A DNA stretch of 64,000 bases from Candidatus Colinaster equi. Lineage in GTDB: Bacteria; Bacillota; Clostridia; Lachnospirales; Lachnospiraceae. A program made the translations under genes and the position numbers. Below the pieces are notes generated by a model, which saw nothing but the letters and a program-made list of their open reading frames with translations, made no database searches and was not told the origin of the DNA. The number at the start of each line of letters is the position of its first letter. Position 1 is the first letter of the stretch. The stretch lies in contig JAGHVF010000002.1 in assembly GCA_018064425.1 (NCBI GenBank), forward strand, positions 124,001-188,000, written 5' to 3'. Below are positions 37,641-47,311 of this stretch, piece after piece.

Positions 37641-39041
37641 ATGATATGCTATAACTGTGGAGCTACTCTGACCCACAATGATTTCTGTACCAATTGTGGA
37701 GCTGATGTGGCCAGATATAAGAAAATAATGAGCTTGGCAAATCTGTGTTATAATCGCGGATTAGAGCAGGCACATGTAAGAGACTTGTCCGGTGCGATTG
37801 AGTCTTTGCGTCAGTGTCTCAAGATGAACAAGAATCATGTTGATGCCCGTAATTTGTTGGGCCTTGTGTATTTTGAGATCGGTGAATATGTGGAAGCCTT
37901 AAATGAGTGGGTTATCAGTAAGAATTTACGTCCTACAAAGAATGTTGCAGATGATTACATCGGCATGCTGCAGGAGAATCCTACTAAGCTTGATGTATAC
38001 AGTCAGGCAGTAAAGAAATATAATCAGGCATTGTCTTATTGTTATCAGGGCACGCTTGATTTGGCGATAATTCAGCTTAAGAAGGTTGTTAGTCTTAATC
38101 CCAAATTTGTTCAGGCAAGACAACTTCTTGCATTACTTTATATTCAGTCGGAAGAATGGGAAAGTGCAAGAAAAGAGTTGAATAAATGTCAGAGAACGGA
38201 TGTAGGCAATGTCTTAACGTTACGTTATTTGGCAGAAGTATCGGAAGTTCTTGACATTGATGATGACGTAAATGATACAAAGAGCAAGAAGTTTATTCCC
38301 GAGACGGTAAAGTACACTCTTGATAATGAGACGATTATTCAACCGATGAACAGAGAGTCAAAGACCCTTTCGACGGTTGTTAATATTGTTATTGGTATTG
38401 CCATTGGTGTTGCGGTGGCTTGTTTGTTGATTCTTCCTGCAAGAATATCAGCTGCAAAAGAAGGACTTGATGAGAGCCTTAAGAAGACAAACGAGCAGTT
38501 GGATGCCAAGACAGCTGAGATTACAGAACTTTCTCAGGATTTGGATGCAACCAAGAAACAGAATGAGAAGCTTATGGCTGATCTTGATGTATATACCGGA
38601 GAAGGCGGTGCAATGACTGCTATGGACAGTTTGCTTGAAGCGGTAGAGTTGTATACAGAGAATCCCGAAGCTGTTACCGGTGTGGCAGAAGCTCTTGATA
38701 ATATTGATGCTGATACATTATCGAAAGCATCTGAGAATTTTAACAATGTATATAATATGTTGATGGGTAAAATCGGTGCCGATGTAGGTTCTGAGTATTA
38801 TGATTCGGGTATCAAGGAATATCAGTCGGAAATGTATGAAGATGCAATTGCTGACTTGACAAAGGCCTATGCTTATGATAATAGTAATGGAGATGCTTTG
38901 TTCAACCTTGCGAATGCATATCGTAAGTCTGAAGACAGCATTAAGGCAATTGAAACTTATGAAGCAGTTATTGAGAATTTCCCGGATACAGAGATGGCAA
39001 CAAGATCGCAGCAGTATATTAATGAATTGAATGGTGATTGA
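37641..39041 (+). CDS. Zinc-ribbon, TPR and coiled-coil membrane protein
   Basis: 466 aa. An N-terminal zinc ribbon (CYNCG, CTNCG at residues 3-21) is followed by about four TPR repeats (residues 30-200), one membrane helix near 250 (VVNIVIGIAIGVAVACLLIL), a coiled coil (270-320) and two more TPRs at the C-terminus (GIKEYQSEMYEDAIADLTKAY). It is a likely scaffold spanning the membrane, and its partners are unknown. Last gene of the valS operon. Confidence 0.85.
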   Translation: MICYNCGATLTHNDFCTNCGADVARYKKIMSLANLCYNRGLEQAHVRDLSGAIESLRQCLKMNKNHVDARNLLGLVYFEIGEYVEALNEWVISKNLRPTKNVADDYIGMLQENPTKLDVYSQAVKKYNQALSYCYQGTLDLAIIQLKKVVSLNPKFVQARQLLALLYIQSEEWESARKELNKCQRTDVGNVLTLRYLAEVSEVLDIDDDVNDTKSKKFIPETVKYTLDNETIIQPMNRESKTLSTVVNIVIGIAIGVAVACLLILPARISAAKEGLDESLKKTNEQLDAKTAEITELSQDLDATKKQNEKLMADLDVYTGEGGAMTAMDSLLEAVELYTENPEAVTGVAEALDNIDADTLSKASENFNNVYNMLMGKIGADVGSEYYDSGIKEYQSEMYEDAIADLTKAYAYDNSNGDALFNLANAYRKSEDSIKAIETYEAVIENFPDTEMATRSQQYINELNGD

Positions 39042-39054
39042 CGTAAGCAAGTTC

Positions 39055-39084
39055 AAAGGAGAACATATTTAATGTTCTCCTTTT
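39055..39084 (+). terminator. Terminator between the TPR gene and carB
   Basis: AAAGGAGAACAT / ATGTTCTCCTTT 12-bp stem, 5-6 nt loop, then T-run. It ends only 33 nt before the carB ATG. Confidence 0.92.
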
Positions 39085-39116
39085 CTATAGAAAAAATGAA
39101 GAAATGAGGAGAAATT

Positions 39117-42100
39117 ATGGCTAAGAGAGAAGACATCCACAAAGTATTGATTATCGGTTCGGGTCCGATTATCATTGGACAGGCGTGTGAGTTCGATTAT
39201 TCCGGAACACAGGCTTGTAAGGCATTACGTAAGCTTGGATACGAGATTGTGTTGGTTAATTCCAATCCGGCTACAATCATGACAGACCCTGAGACAGCAG
39301 ATGTGACTTATATTGAGCCACTCAATGTTGAGAGATTGGAGCAGATCATTGCCAAAGAAAGACCTGATGCATTATTGCCTAATCTTGGCGGACAGTCAGG
39401 TTTGAACCTTTGTTCAGAGCTTAATCAGGCCGGTGTGCTTGAGAAGTATAATGTCGAAGTAATCGGTGTTCAGGTTGATGCTATTGAACGAGGTGAAGAC
39501 AGAATCGAGTTCAAGAAGACTATGGATGAGCTTGGTATCGAGATGGCCAAATCAGATGTTGCTTACTCTGTGGAGCAGGCCCTTGAGATTGCGGATGAAT
39601 TGGGATATCCTGTAGTACTTCGTCCTGCTTATACAATGGGTGGAGCAGGCGGCGGCCTTGTATATAACAAAGAAGAACTTAAGACAGTATGTGCACGTGG
39701 ATTACAGGCATCGCTTGTAGGACAGGTGCTTGTTGAAGAGTCAATTCTCGGATGGGAAGAGCTTGAGGTTGAAGTAGTAAGAGATTCCGAAGGCAATATG
39801 ATTACTGTATGTTTCATCGAGAATATAGATCCAATCGGTGTGCACACAGGTGATTCTTTCTGTTCGGCTCCTATGCTTACAATATCACAGGAGACTCAGG
39901 ACAGATTAAAAGAGCAGGCATTTAAGATTGTAGATAAAGTTCAGGTTATCGGCGGAACAAACGTACAGTTCGCACATGATCCTGTCAGTGACAGAATTAT
40001 TGTTATCGAGATTAATCCTCGTACATCACGTTCTTCCGCACTTGCTTCAAAGGCAACAGGTTTTCCGATTGCACTTGTATCTGCAATGCTTGCAACAGGA
40101 CTTACTCTTAAAGATATTCCTTGCGGTAAATACGGAACTTTGGATAAGTATGTACCGGATGGAGACTATGTTGTAATTAAGTTCGCTCGTTGGGCATTTG
40201 AGAAGTTCAAGGGCGTAGAAGATAAGCTTGGTACTCAGATGCGTGCCGTTGGTGAAGTAATGAGTATCGGTAAGACATATAAGGAAGCTTTCCAGAAAGC
40301 AATCCGTTCACTTGAGACAGGCAGATACGGTATCGGACATGCTAAGAATTTTGATACTCTTGACAAAGAAGAGCTGTTAGCTAAGCTTGTTACACCTTCA
40401 AGCGAACGTCATTTCATTATGTATGAGGCACTTAGAAAAGGTGCAACCGTAGATGAAATCTTTGAAATAACAAAGGTTAAGAAGTGGTTTATCGAGCAGA
40501 TGAAGGAGCTCGTTGAAGAAGAGGAGCAACTTGTTAAAACAAGCCTTGGAGCAGTTCCTGCAGATGAAGCACTTACAAAGGCTAAGAAGGACGGATTCTC
40601 TGATAAGTACTTAAGCCAGATTCTTAAGATAGATGAGGCACAGATAAGAGAGAAGAGAGAATCAATCGGATTGGTAGAGGCTTGGGAAGGTGTACACGTA
40701 AGCGGTACAAAGGACAATGCTTACTATTATTCAAGCTATAACCTTAAGAAAGATGAGAGTCCTGCAACCAATAATAAGAAGATAATGATTCTCGGCGGCG
40801 GTCCAAACAGAATCGGTCAGGGTATTGAGTTTGATTACTGTTGTGTACATGCTGCGATGGAACTTAAGAAGCTCGGATTCGAGACAATTATTGTCAATTG
40901 TAATCCTGAGACAGTATCAACTGACTATGATACTTCTGATAAGCTTTATTTTGAGCCTCTTACACTTGAAGATGTTCTCAGTATTTATCACAAAGAGAAG
41001 CCACTTGGCGTAATTGCTCAGTTTGGTGGACAGACACCGCTTAATCTGGCAGCAGATCTTAAGAAAAACGGCGTAAATATCCTTGGTACATCACCTGAGG
41101 TTATTGATTTGGCCGAAGACAGAGATCAGTTCCGCGCTATGATGGATAAACTTGGAATACCTATGCCTGAATCGGGAATGGCTGTTAATGTTGACGAAGC
41201 ACTCGCTATTGCAACAAAGATTGGCTATCCTGTTATGGTTCGTCCTTCATACGTACTCGGCGGTCGTGGAATGGAAGTGGTATATGATGATGAATCACTT
41301 ACAGAATATATGAAAGCTGCTGTCGGTGTAACTCCTGACAGACCGATACTTATTGATAGATTCTTAAATCATGCTCTTGAGTGTGAGGCAGATGCTATTG
41401 CAGACGGAGCTCATGCATTTGTACCTGCTGTTATGGAGCACATTGAGCTTGCGGGTGTTCATTCCGGAGATTCGGCATGTATCATACCTTCTGTTCATAT
41501 ATCTGAAGAGAATGTTAAGACAATCAAGGAATATACACGTAAGATTGCAGAGGAAATGGGCGTTAGAGGCCTTATGAACATGCAGTATGCGATAGAAAAA
41601 GGTAAGGTATTTGTACTTGAGGCCAATCCGAGAGCATCACGTACAGTGCCGCTTGTATCAAAGGTATGTAATATTCGTATGGTACCTCTTGCAACTCAGA
41701 TTATTACATCGGAAATTACAGGAAAAGAAAGTCCGGTAAAGAGTTTGACAGAGAAGTCTATTCCTAACTATGGTGTTAAGGAAGCGGCGTTCCCGTTCAA
41801 TATGTTCCCTGAAGTAGACCCTATCTTAGGACCTGAAATGCGTTCTACAGGTGAGGTACTTGGATTGTCGGCATCTTACGGCGAGGCATTCTTCAAGGCT
41901 CAGGAAGCTATACAGTCAAAACTTCCGCTTGAAGGAACGGTACTTATCTCTGTTAATAAGAAAGATAAGGATGAAGTAATTGAGATAGCCAAGATATTTG
42001 AGGAGTGCGGATTCAATATCATTGCAACAGACGGTACCAACAAGGTGCTTAATGATGCCGGTATTAAATCAACACGTGTTAATAAGTTGTACGAGGGACA

Positions 42101-42338
42101 GCCGAATATCAATGATATGATAATCAACGGTGAGATACAGCTTATTGTTAATTCACCTATCGGTAAGACAAGCGCTCAGGATGACAGTTATCTTCGTAAG
42201 GCAGCCATTAAGGCTAAGATTCCTTATGTTACAACAATTGCTGCTGCAAAGGCCAGCGCAGAAGGAATCAAATATGTTAAGAATAATCCATCCGCAGGCG
42301 TTAAGTCATTGCAGACTTATCATAGCGAGATTAAGTAA
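39117..42338 (+). CDS. carB: Carbamoyl-phosphate synthase large subunit
   Basis: 1073 aa, full family length, start behind GAGGAG. It makes carbamoyl phosphate from bicarbonate, ATP and ammonia delivered by CarA. Two ATP-grasp halves: the first with GSGPIIIGQACEFDYSG near residue 14, the second with GGGPNRIGQGIEFDYCC near 560. The C-terminal MGS-like allosteric domain follows. carA is not adjacent and not in the window. The product feeds arginine and pyrimidine synthesis; argG lies 1.7 kb downstream. Confidence 0.97.
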   Translation: MAKREDIHKVLIIGSGPIIIGQACEFDYSGTQACKALRKLGYEIVLVNSNPATIMTDPETADVTYIEPLNVERLEQIIAKERPDALLPNLGGQSGLNLCSELNQAGVLEKYNVEVIGVQVDAIERGEDRIEFKKTMDELGIEMAKSDVAYSVEQALEIADELGYPVVLRPAYTMGGAGGGLVYNKEELKTVCARGLQASLVGQVLVEESILGWEELEVEVVRDSEGNMITVCFIENIDPIGVHTGDSFCSAPMLTISQETQDRLKEQAFKIVDKVQVIGGTNVQFAHDPVSDRIIVIEINPRTSRSSALASKATGFPIALVSAMLATGLTLKDIPCGKYGTLDKYVPDGDYVVIKFARWAFEKFKGVEDKLGTQMRAVGEVMSIGKTYKEAFQKAIRSLETGRYGIGHAKNFDTLDKEELLAKLVTPSSERHFIMYEALRKGATVDEIFEITKVKKWFIEQMKELVEEEEQLVKTSLGAVPADEALTKAKKDGFSDKYLSQILKIDEAQIREKRESIGLVEAWEGVHVSGTKDNAYYYSSYNLKKDESPATNNKKIMILGGGPNRIGQGIEFDYCCVHAAMELKKLGFETIIVNCNPETVSTDYDTSDKLYFEPLTLEDVLSIYHKEKPLGVIAQFGGQTPLNLAADLKKNGVNILGTSPEVIDLAEDRDQFRAMMDKLGIPMPESGMAVNVDEALAIATKIGYPVMVRPSYVLGGRGMEVVYDDESLTEYMKAAVGVTPDRPILIDRFLNHALECEADAIADGAHAFVPAVMEHIELAGVHSGDSACIIPSVHISEENVKTIKEYTRKIAEEMGVRGLMNMQYAIEKGKVFVLEANPRASRTVPLVSKVCNIRMVPLATQIITSEITGKESPVKSLTEKSIPNYGVKEAAFPFNMFPEVDPILGPEMRSTGEVLGLSASYGEAFFKAQEAIQSKLPLEGTVLISVNKKDKDEVIEIAKIFEECGFNIIATDGTNKVLNDAGIKSTRVNKLYEGQPNINDMIINGEIQLIVNSPIGKTSAQDDSYLRKAAIKAKIPYVTTIAAAKASAEGIKYVKNNPSAGVKSLQTYHSEIK

Positions 42339-42584
42339 ATGTTAAGACAAATGGAATTCAAAATGGAGCGCCCCGGATTGTTGAATGTCGGCGATCACGT
42401 GACAGTTACGGAAGGGGTGCTGCCAAGTAATTACTATTATACAATCGATCCGTCTCTTGCCATGTCACCCAATGTCCCTTTTAGGGAGAGGATGCTTGTA
42501 AGAGAAGGCGATGTAGTGGATATTAAGGAAAATACCCGTGGAATATATGTCACGGTAGCATTTGAAGAAGGAGATAAAAAATGA
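42339..42584 (+). CDS. 81-aa protein, unrecognised
   Basis: It starts directly after the carB stop (TAA-ATG) and overlaps ridA by 4 nt (ATGA), so it is in the middle of a tightly packed operon. The sequence looks like a small beta domain (GDHVTVTEGVLPSNYYYTI, REGDVVDIKENTRGIYVTVAFEE). No signal peptide or membrane helix. No known family recognised. The packing suggests translational coupling with carB. Confidence 0.75.
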   Translation: MLRQMEFKMERPGLLNVGDHVTVTEGVLPSNYYYTIDPSLAMSPNVPFRERMLVREGDVVDIKENTRGIYVTVAFEEGDKK

Positions 42585-42958
42585 TTAAGACAGTTAGTAC
42601 CGATAAGGCTCCTGCAGCAATCGGACCATATTCACAGGCGATTATCGCAGATAAAATGTTGTTTGCATCAGGCCAGATACCGATTAATCCTGCAACAGGA
42701 AATGTTGAGACAACAACAATAGAAGACCAGACTACACAGGTAATGAAAAATATCGGTGCAATCCTTATTGAAGCAGGATGCGGATATGAAAATGTTGTAA
42801 AGACAACTTGTTTTTTGGCAGATATGAATGATTTTGCAGCATTCAATTCCGTATATGAGAAATATTTTCCGAATAAGCCCGCAAGAAGCTGCGTAGCAGT
42901 AAAACAGCTTCCCAAGAACGTATTATGTGAGGTTGAAGTAATCGCATGTATGTATTAG
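42581..42958 (+). CDS. ridA: RidA family enamine/imine deaminase
   Basis: 125 aa, the family length, behind AAGGAG. It hydrolyses reactive enamines such as 2-aminoacrylate. Seen: APAAIGPYSQAI near the N-terminus, ASGQIPINP, and the key arginine with neighbours in PARSCVAV near residue 105, followed by VLCEVEVIA. It overlaps the transporter gene by 13 nt. Confidence 0.95.
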   Translation: MIKTVSTDKAPAAIGPYSQAIIADKMLFASGQIPINPATGNVETTTIEDQTTQVMKNIGAILIEAGCGYENVVKTTCFLADMNDFAAFNSVYEKYFPNKPARSCVAVKQLPKNVLCEVEVIACMY

Positions 42959-43866
42959 CATTAATTTTGTCCGCAACTATATGGGGTACTGCATTTGTAG
43001 CACAATCATTGGGAATGGACTATCTTAGTCCATTCTCATTTAATTCTATCCGATTTTTTATCGGCGGAATTGTACTTATCCCGGTAGTGTTTGTGTTTGA
43101 ACTGATAGAGAAAAAAACGAAGAAGCCTGTAATAGACGATGAATATATTGCAAATAGAAGCAGAAGAAGAAAGACTACCGTAATAGGCGGAATGTGCTGC
43201 GGCGTATGGCTGACAATTGCTGTTATGCTCCAGCAGATAGGAATACTCTATACTTCTGTCGGTAAGGCAGGTTTTCTTACTACACTTTATATTATTCTGG
43301 TGCCGATACTTCAGGTGTTTTTCAAGAAGAGAGTACGCCCTATTATATGGATTGGCGCGATACTTGCTTTAGCGGGAATGTATATTATGTGCATTACCGA
43401 AGATTTTACGATTGGATTAGGAGATGCTATTGAAATATGCGGTGGATTGATATGGGCTTTCCATGTCCTTACAATCGACCATTTTGTGCCAAAAGCCAAT
43501 GCCGTAGCCATGAGTAGCATTCAGTTCCTTACAACCGGTGTGTTATGCGGTATCGGTGCAATTATTTTTGAACGTGATGCAATAAGCATTAAGGCGGTAC
43601 TTGATTGTGCCGGCCCAATATTATATACGGGAGTGTTGTCAAGCGGAGTGGCATATACTTTACAGGTGGTAGCTCAAAAGAAGGTGGAGCCTACCGTTGC
43701 CTGTTTGCTTATGAGCTTGGAGTCTGTTGCTTCGGCAATTGCCGCGTGGCTTGTACTTGGGCAGAAAATGACTGCAAATGAGATAGTCGGATGTGCGATT
43801 GTCTTTATTGCCGTGATTTTGGTACAGTTGCCTACGAAGGGCACACAAGTCGGTAATAATGCATAG
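42946..43866 (+). CDS. EamA/DMT family transporter
   Basis: 306 aa with about ten hydrophobic segments arranged as two EamA repeats (ALILSATIWGTAFVAQSLG at the start; LLMSLESVASAIAAWLVLG near the end). Members export amino acids or metabolites; the substrate cannot be read. Its start lies inside ridA and it closes the carB operon. The argG operator cluster overlaps its last codons. Confidence 0.88.
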   Translation: MYVLALILSATIWGTAFVAQSLGMDYLSPFSFNSIRFFIGGIVLIPVVFVFELIEKKTKKPVIDDEYIANRSRRRKTTVIGGMCCGVWLTIAVMLQQIGILYTSVGKAGFLTTLYIILVPILQVFFKKRVRPIIWIGAILALAGMYIMCITEDFTIGLGDAIEICGGLIWAFHVLTIDHFVPKANAVAMSSIQFLTTGVLCGIGAIIFERDAISIKAVLDCAGPILYTGVLSSGVAYTLQVVAQKKVEPTVACLLMSLESVASAIAAWLVLGQKMTANEIVGCAIVFIAVILVQLPTKGTQVGNNA

Positions 43867-43890
43867 ATTATGCATAGAATATGCATTTTT
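43859..43890. promoter_or_regulatory. Phased ATGCAT sites upstream of argG; also terminator-like
   Basis: Perfect ATGCAT at 43859, 43870 and 43881, 11 bp apart. The last two form a 7-bp hairpin (ATGCATA-GAA-TATGCAT) followed by TTTT, so the stretch could also weakly end the carB operon. A fourth ATGCAT is at 43954. Confidence 0.6.
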
Positions 43891-43946
43891 GTCTTGCTTA
43901 ATGTGATTATGACGGATGTTTATATTGCAAAACATTCCAAAAAGAC

Positions 43947-43975
43947 TTGAATTATGCATTTTTGAGATGTATATT
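43947..43975 (+). promoter_or_regulatory. argG promoter with an arginine-type half-site in the spacer
   Basis: TTGAAT, 17-bp spacer, TATATT at 43970-43975. The spacer contains ATGCAT (43954-43959), so a bound regulator would block polymerase. Confidence 0.75.
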
Positions 43976-44013
43976 AACATTTGAGTCGATAGATTATGTA
44001 GGAGGATGATATT

Positions 44014-45240
44014 ATGGCAAAGGAAAAAGTTGTTTTAGCATATTCTGGTGGTCTTGATACAACAGCCATTATTCCATGGTTGAAGGAGACTTATGACTAC
44101 GATGTAATATGTGCTTGTATAGATGTAGGACAGGAGAGCGAGCTCGACGGACTTGACGAGCGTGCAAAATTGTCCGGCGCTGAGAAGCTCTATATCTGCG
44201 ATGTAGTAGATGAATTGTGTGATGATTATATTATGCCGACTGTAAAGGCTAATGCGGTATATGAGAATAAGTATTTACTTGGAACATCTTTTGCAAGACC
44301 TCTTATTGCAAAAGAGCTTGTTCGTATCGCAAGAGAAGAAGGTGCTGTAGCGATCTGCCACGGTGCAACCGGAAAAGGTAACGATCAGCTCAGATTTGAG
44401 CTTTCAATTAAGGCTCTTGCTCCGGATATCAAGGTTATTGCCGTATGGAGACAGCCTGAATGGACACTTCAGTCACGTGAGGATGAGATTGAGTTCTGTA
44501 AGGCACACGGAATTGATCTTCCTTTTGATGCAAGCCATTCATACAGCCGTGACAGAAATATCTGGCACATCAGCCATGAGGGACTTGAGCTTGAGAGCCC
44601 TGCATGCGCACCAAACTATGATGATTTGCTCGTACTCAGTGTTACACCACAGAATGCTCCTGATGAAGCAGAGGATGTTGAACTTGAGTTCAATGCAGGT
44701 ATTCCTGTTGCAATCAACGGAAAGAAGATGAAGACATCCGATATTATCCGTGAACTTAACCGTCTTGGCGGTAAGCATGGTATCGGTATTATTGATATTG
44801 TAGAGAACCGTGTGGTTGGTATGAAATCTCGTGGTGTATATGAGACACCCGGCGGAACAATTCTTATGGAAGCACATACACAGCTTGAGGAGATTTGTCT
44901 TGACAGAGAGACTCTTGCTTACAAGAAGCTTGTTGCTACAAAGTTTGCAGATCTTGTATATGAAGGAAAGTGGTTCTGCCCGCTTAGAGAGAGCTTGTCA
45001 GCATTTGTTGATAAGACACAGGAGACTGTAACAGGTACAGTTAAGATGAAGCTTTATAAGGGTAATATTATTAAGCAGGGAACAACAAGCCCATATTCAC
45101 TTTACTCTGAGAGCCTTGCTTCATTTACAACAGGTGACCTTTACGATCATAAAGATGCATCAGGATTCATCAATTTGTTCGGACTTTCAATGAAGGTTAG
45201 AGCTATGATGAAGCAGAATGTTGAGAAGAATACAAAGTAA
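44014..45240 (+). CDS. argG: Argininosuccinate synthase
   Basis: 408 aa, usual length, behind AGGAGG. It joins citrulline and aspartate using ATP. The N-type PP-loop [12 protein letters not shown] is at residues 7-18; [12 protein letters not shown] and [13 protein letters not shown] are typical. It is monocistronic, with its own promoter and a shared terminator. argH, the usual partner, is not in the window. Confidence 0.97.
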   Translation: MAKEKVVLAYSGGLDTTAIIPWLKETYDYDVICACIDVGQESELDGLDERAKLSGAEKLYICDVVDELCDDYIMPTVKANAVYENKYLLGTSFARPLIAKELVRIAREEGAVAICHGATGKGNDQLRFELSIKALAPDIKVIAVWRQPEWTLQSREDEIEFCKAHGIDLPFDASHSYSRDRNIWHISHEGLELESPACAPNYDDLLVLSVTPQNAPDEAEDVELEFNAGIPVAINGKKMKTSDIIRELNRLGGKHGIGIIDIVENRVVGMKSRGVYETPGGTILMEAHTQLEEICLDRETLAYKKLVATKFADLVYEGKWFCPLRESLSAFVDKTQETVTGTVKMKLYKGNIIKQGTTSPYSLYSESLASFTTGDLYDHKDASGFINLFGLSMKVRAMMKQNVEKNTK

Positions 45241-45317
45241 GATTTCCGTAAGGATATCGGTCGCAGAACTTAGATGACGCGTATATTGGATTCTTACAAC
45301 ATAATATTGTGATAAAT

Positions 45318-45349
45318 AAAAGCCGAATGATTTCTCATTCGGCTTTTAT
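45318..45349. terminator. Bidirectional terminator between argG and the AAA+ gene
   Basis: AAAGCCGAATGA / TCATTCGGCTTT 12-bp stem, TTTC loop, A-run on one side and T-run on the other. It serves both convergent units. Confidence 0.93.
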
Positions 45350-45357
45350 TCGTGCAA

Positions 45358-46842
45358 TTAATCTATTAGTGCGTGAATGGCGGCACTGTCGTATGTAACA
45401 CTGGTTACATGATTAACTTCAATCTGATATAGGGCATTGGCAGCTATATGTTCTGCAACCTGTTCTACATCACGTATGCCCGAAGTGCCGGAACATAGTT
45501 CGATTACCGCATCAAGTCCGTCATCCGTGAGCTTCACTTCATCTTTGTTCATGCTCATACGTTTAAGAATTTTTGGCAGTGCAAAATCGTTAAAGATTAT
45601 CTTTTTTTCTTCGGCAGTATAATCGGGAATCTCAATAACAGCAAAACGTGACATGATAGGTGCCGATATTTTGCTCTTATCATTGGCTGTTGCGATAGGA
45701 TATACGCCGTCTGTCGGAATCATGCATTCCATATAATTGTCCGTAAAACCAAGATTATCAAGCAATGTCAGCAATACGTCCGCAGGGTTGCCGTTACCTT
45801 TACCTTCATTGGCTTTGTCCAACTCATTGATAATGAATACAAGTTTGGATTCACCGGCCTGAGCAAATGCTTCCATGATGATACCCGGTTTCGCATTGGC
45901 ATATACTCTGGAACTACCTGTCAATTGCTCGGGGTCATTTATCGAACTCATATCCAAAGTAGTCCAGGACAGCTTGAGAATTCTGGCTACGGCATAAGCT
46001 ACCTGAGACTTTCCGGTACCGGCAGGACCGACAATCAACAGACCGTATGCAGGAAGCGTATGAGTACGATTAATCTGAATGATTGTCTCGATGATACGCT
46101 GTTTAACTTTATCCATACCGTACAATTCTTCGTCCAATATTTTTCTTGCTTCAACCGGATCGATATCCGTGAAGTAATTGTTTTTCCATTTGATACTAAG
46201 CATCGTTGATAAAGCTCGTAATGCGTGGCGGCGTTCTTCCGGCGATACTTCGTTGGATTTGGCTACGCTTAAATTACGTCTTGCCCAAAGTTTGACATTG
46301 TCGGGAAGAGTGGTATCGGCACATGCCAAAAAATCAGTGATACTTTGTATACTGGTTAGCTTCATCGAATCTCCGCGCTCTTCTTTATCATCTTCGTCTG
46401 TAATATCTTCGGAAGGAGGATCGGAAGAAAGAAGCCTCTCAATCATATACTGAAGGAAACCGTTTTCACTGGACAATTTGTTGCTGTTACCAAATGCCTG
46501 TTCGCGTATTTTGTATACGGCATATCCTTCGCTTGTCACGGCACCCGAGAGTCTTACTTTTATATGGTTTTCACCAAGCCATTTCAAAAGGCTTGTGAAT
46601 CTTGCATCTATTCTTAAGATGTCCGCACTGTATTTCTCTTCATCCTCAAATTCGAATGAGGTACGCTTAATTGGATTGACAAATAAGCCGCCGGTGTGAT
46701 GCTTGAGTTTACCGCATGTATTGTCAAGTACCATTATTGGGTGCTTATCGTCGGCAATTGATGCGTCAGAATAAAAAACAGTATATGTGCAGACAGCAAC
46801 TGCGCCATCTGCCGGTTTGTCTTTAAAATCAAAAACGGGCAT
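45358..46842 (-). CDS. AAA+ ATPase, ClpX/Lon-like core
   Basis: 494 aa from the ATG at 46842, with AGGAG 6 nt upstream. The N-terminal ~200 residues are unrecognised. The AAA+ module: VGPAGTGKSQ (Walker A, near residue 272), LVFIINELDK (Walker B position, near 335), PIATANDKS (sensor 1) and GTSGIRDVEQ (sensor 2). Walker B reads NE where DE is normal, which may slow or alter hydrolysis. It has no protease domain, so a remodelling role is likely. Last gene of the DUF1294-LytTR-DUF5721-AAA operon. Confidence 0.85.
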   Translation of the reverse strand: MPVFDFKDKPADGAVAVCTYTVFYSDASIADDKHPIMVLDNTCGKLKHHTGGLFVNPIKRTSFEFEDEEKYSADILRIDARFTSLLKWLGENHIKVRLSGAVTSEGYAVYKIREQAFGNSNKLSSENGFLQYMIERLLSSDPPSEDITDEDDKEERGDSMKLTSIQSITDFLACADTTLPDNVKLWARRNLSVAKSNEVSPEERRHALRALSTMLSIKWKNNYFTDIDPVEARKILDEELYGMDKVKQRIIETIIQINRTHTLPAYGLLIVGPAGTGKSQVAYAVARILKLSWTTLDMSSINDPEQLTGSSRVYANAKPGIIMEAFAQAGESKLVFIINELDKANEGKGNGNPADVLLTLLDNLGFTDNYMECMIPTDGVYPIATANDKSKISAPIMSRFAVIEIPDYTAEEKKIIFNDFALPKILKRMSMNKDEVKLTDDGLDAVIELCSGTSGIRDVEQVAEHIAANALYQIEVNHVTSVTYDSAAIHALID

Positions 46843-46852
46843 ATTAATCTCC

Positions 46853-47311
46853 TTAATCGTTAAAGTATGTACGTGATACGTAAGTATCCCATTTGTTATC
46901 GGCATCCTTATCCAGGGTGAAGGTGTTATATGCAACGGCTGTGGTTGCACTCATCTGCCCTTCACTATATTGAATGGTAAGTGTCAGATAGTCAACCGAT
47001 GCTGCGGTATCATTAAGAATGTTATCGGCAAGCGGAGGCATTGCATACATTACAAGTTTTATCAGCAACGGTGTTGTGCGGCCTTTTATCAAATTGAGCA
47101 ATAACGGGCGCATCTTTCCGAATGCGGCATATTCATACGGACTTAAAGAAACATCATCATCTGAATAGAATTCTTTATTCTCTTTGCCGTTTATGGATAC
47201 GGTGTTGGCAGTTTTGATTGTTGCTTCTTTTAGAAGAAAGCAGTCAAAGGTATCCGTCATAAGCAGTTTGTTCATGAATTCCTTTTTAGCCGTTATATTA
47301 TACAGATTCAT
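46853..47311 (-). CDS. DUF5721 family protein
   Basis: 152 aa, soluble, mixed alpha/beta (LLMTDTFDCFLLKEATI at the start, DYLTLTIQYSEG near residue 108). AAAGG lies upstream. It resembles a family common in Lachnospiraceae without known function. It overlaps the LytTR gene by 14 nt and ends 10 nt before the AAA+ gene, so these three are probably made together. Confidence 0.75.
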   Translation of the reverse strand: MNLYNITAKKEFMNKLLMTDTFDCFLLKEATIKTANTVSINGKENKEFYSDDDVSLSPYEYAAFGKMRPLLLNLIKGRTTPLLIKLVMYAMPPLADNILNDTAASVDYLTLTIQYSEGQMSATTAVAYNTFTLDKDADNKWDTYVSRTYFND

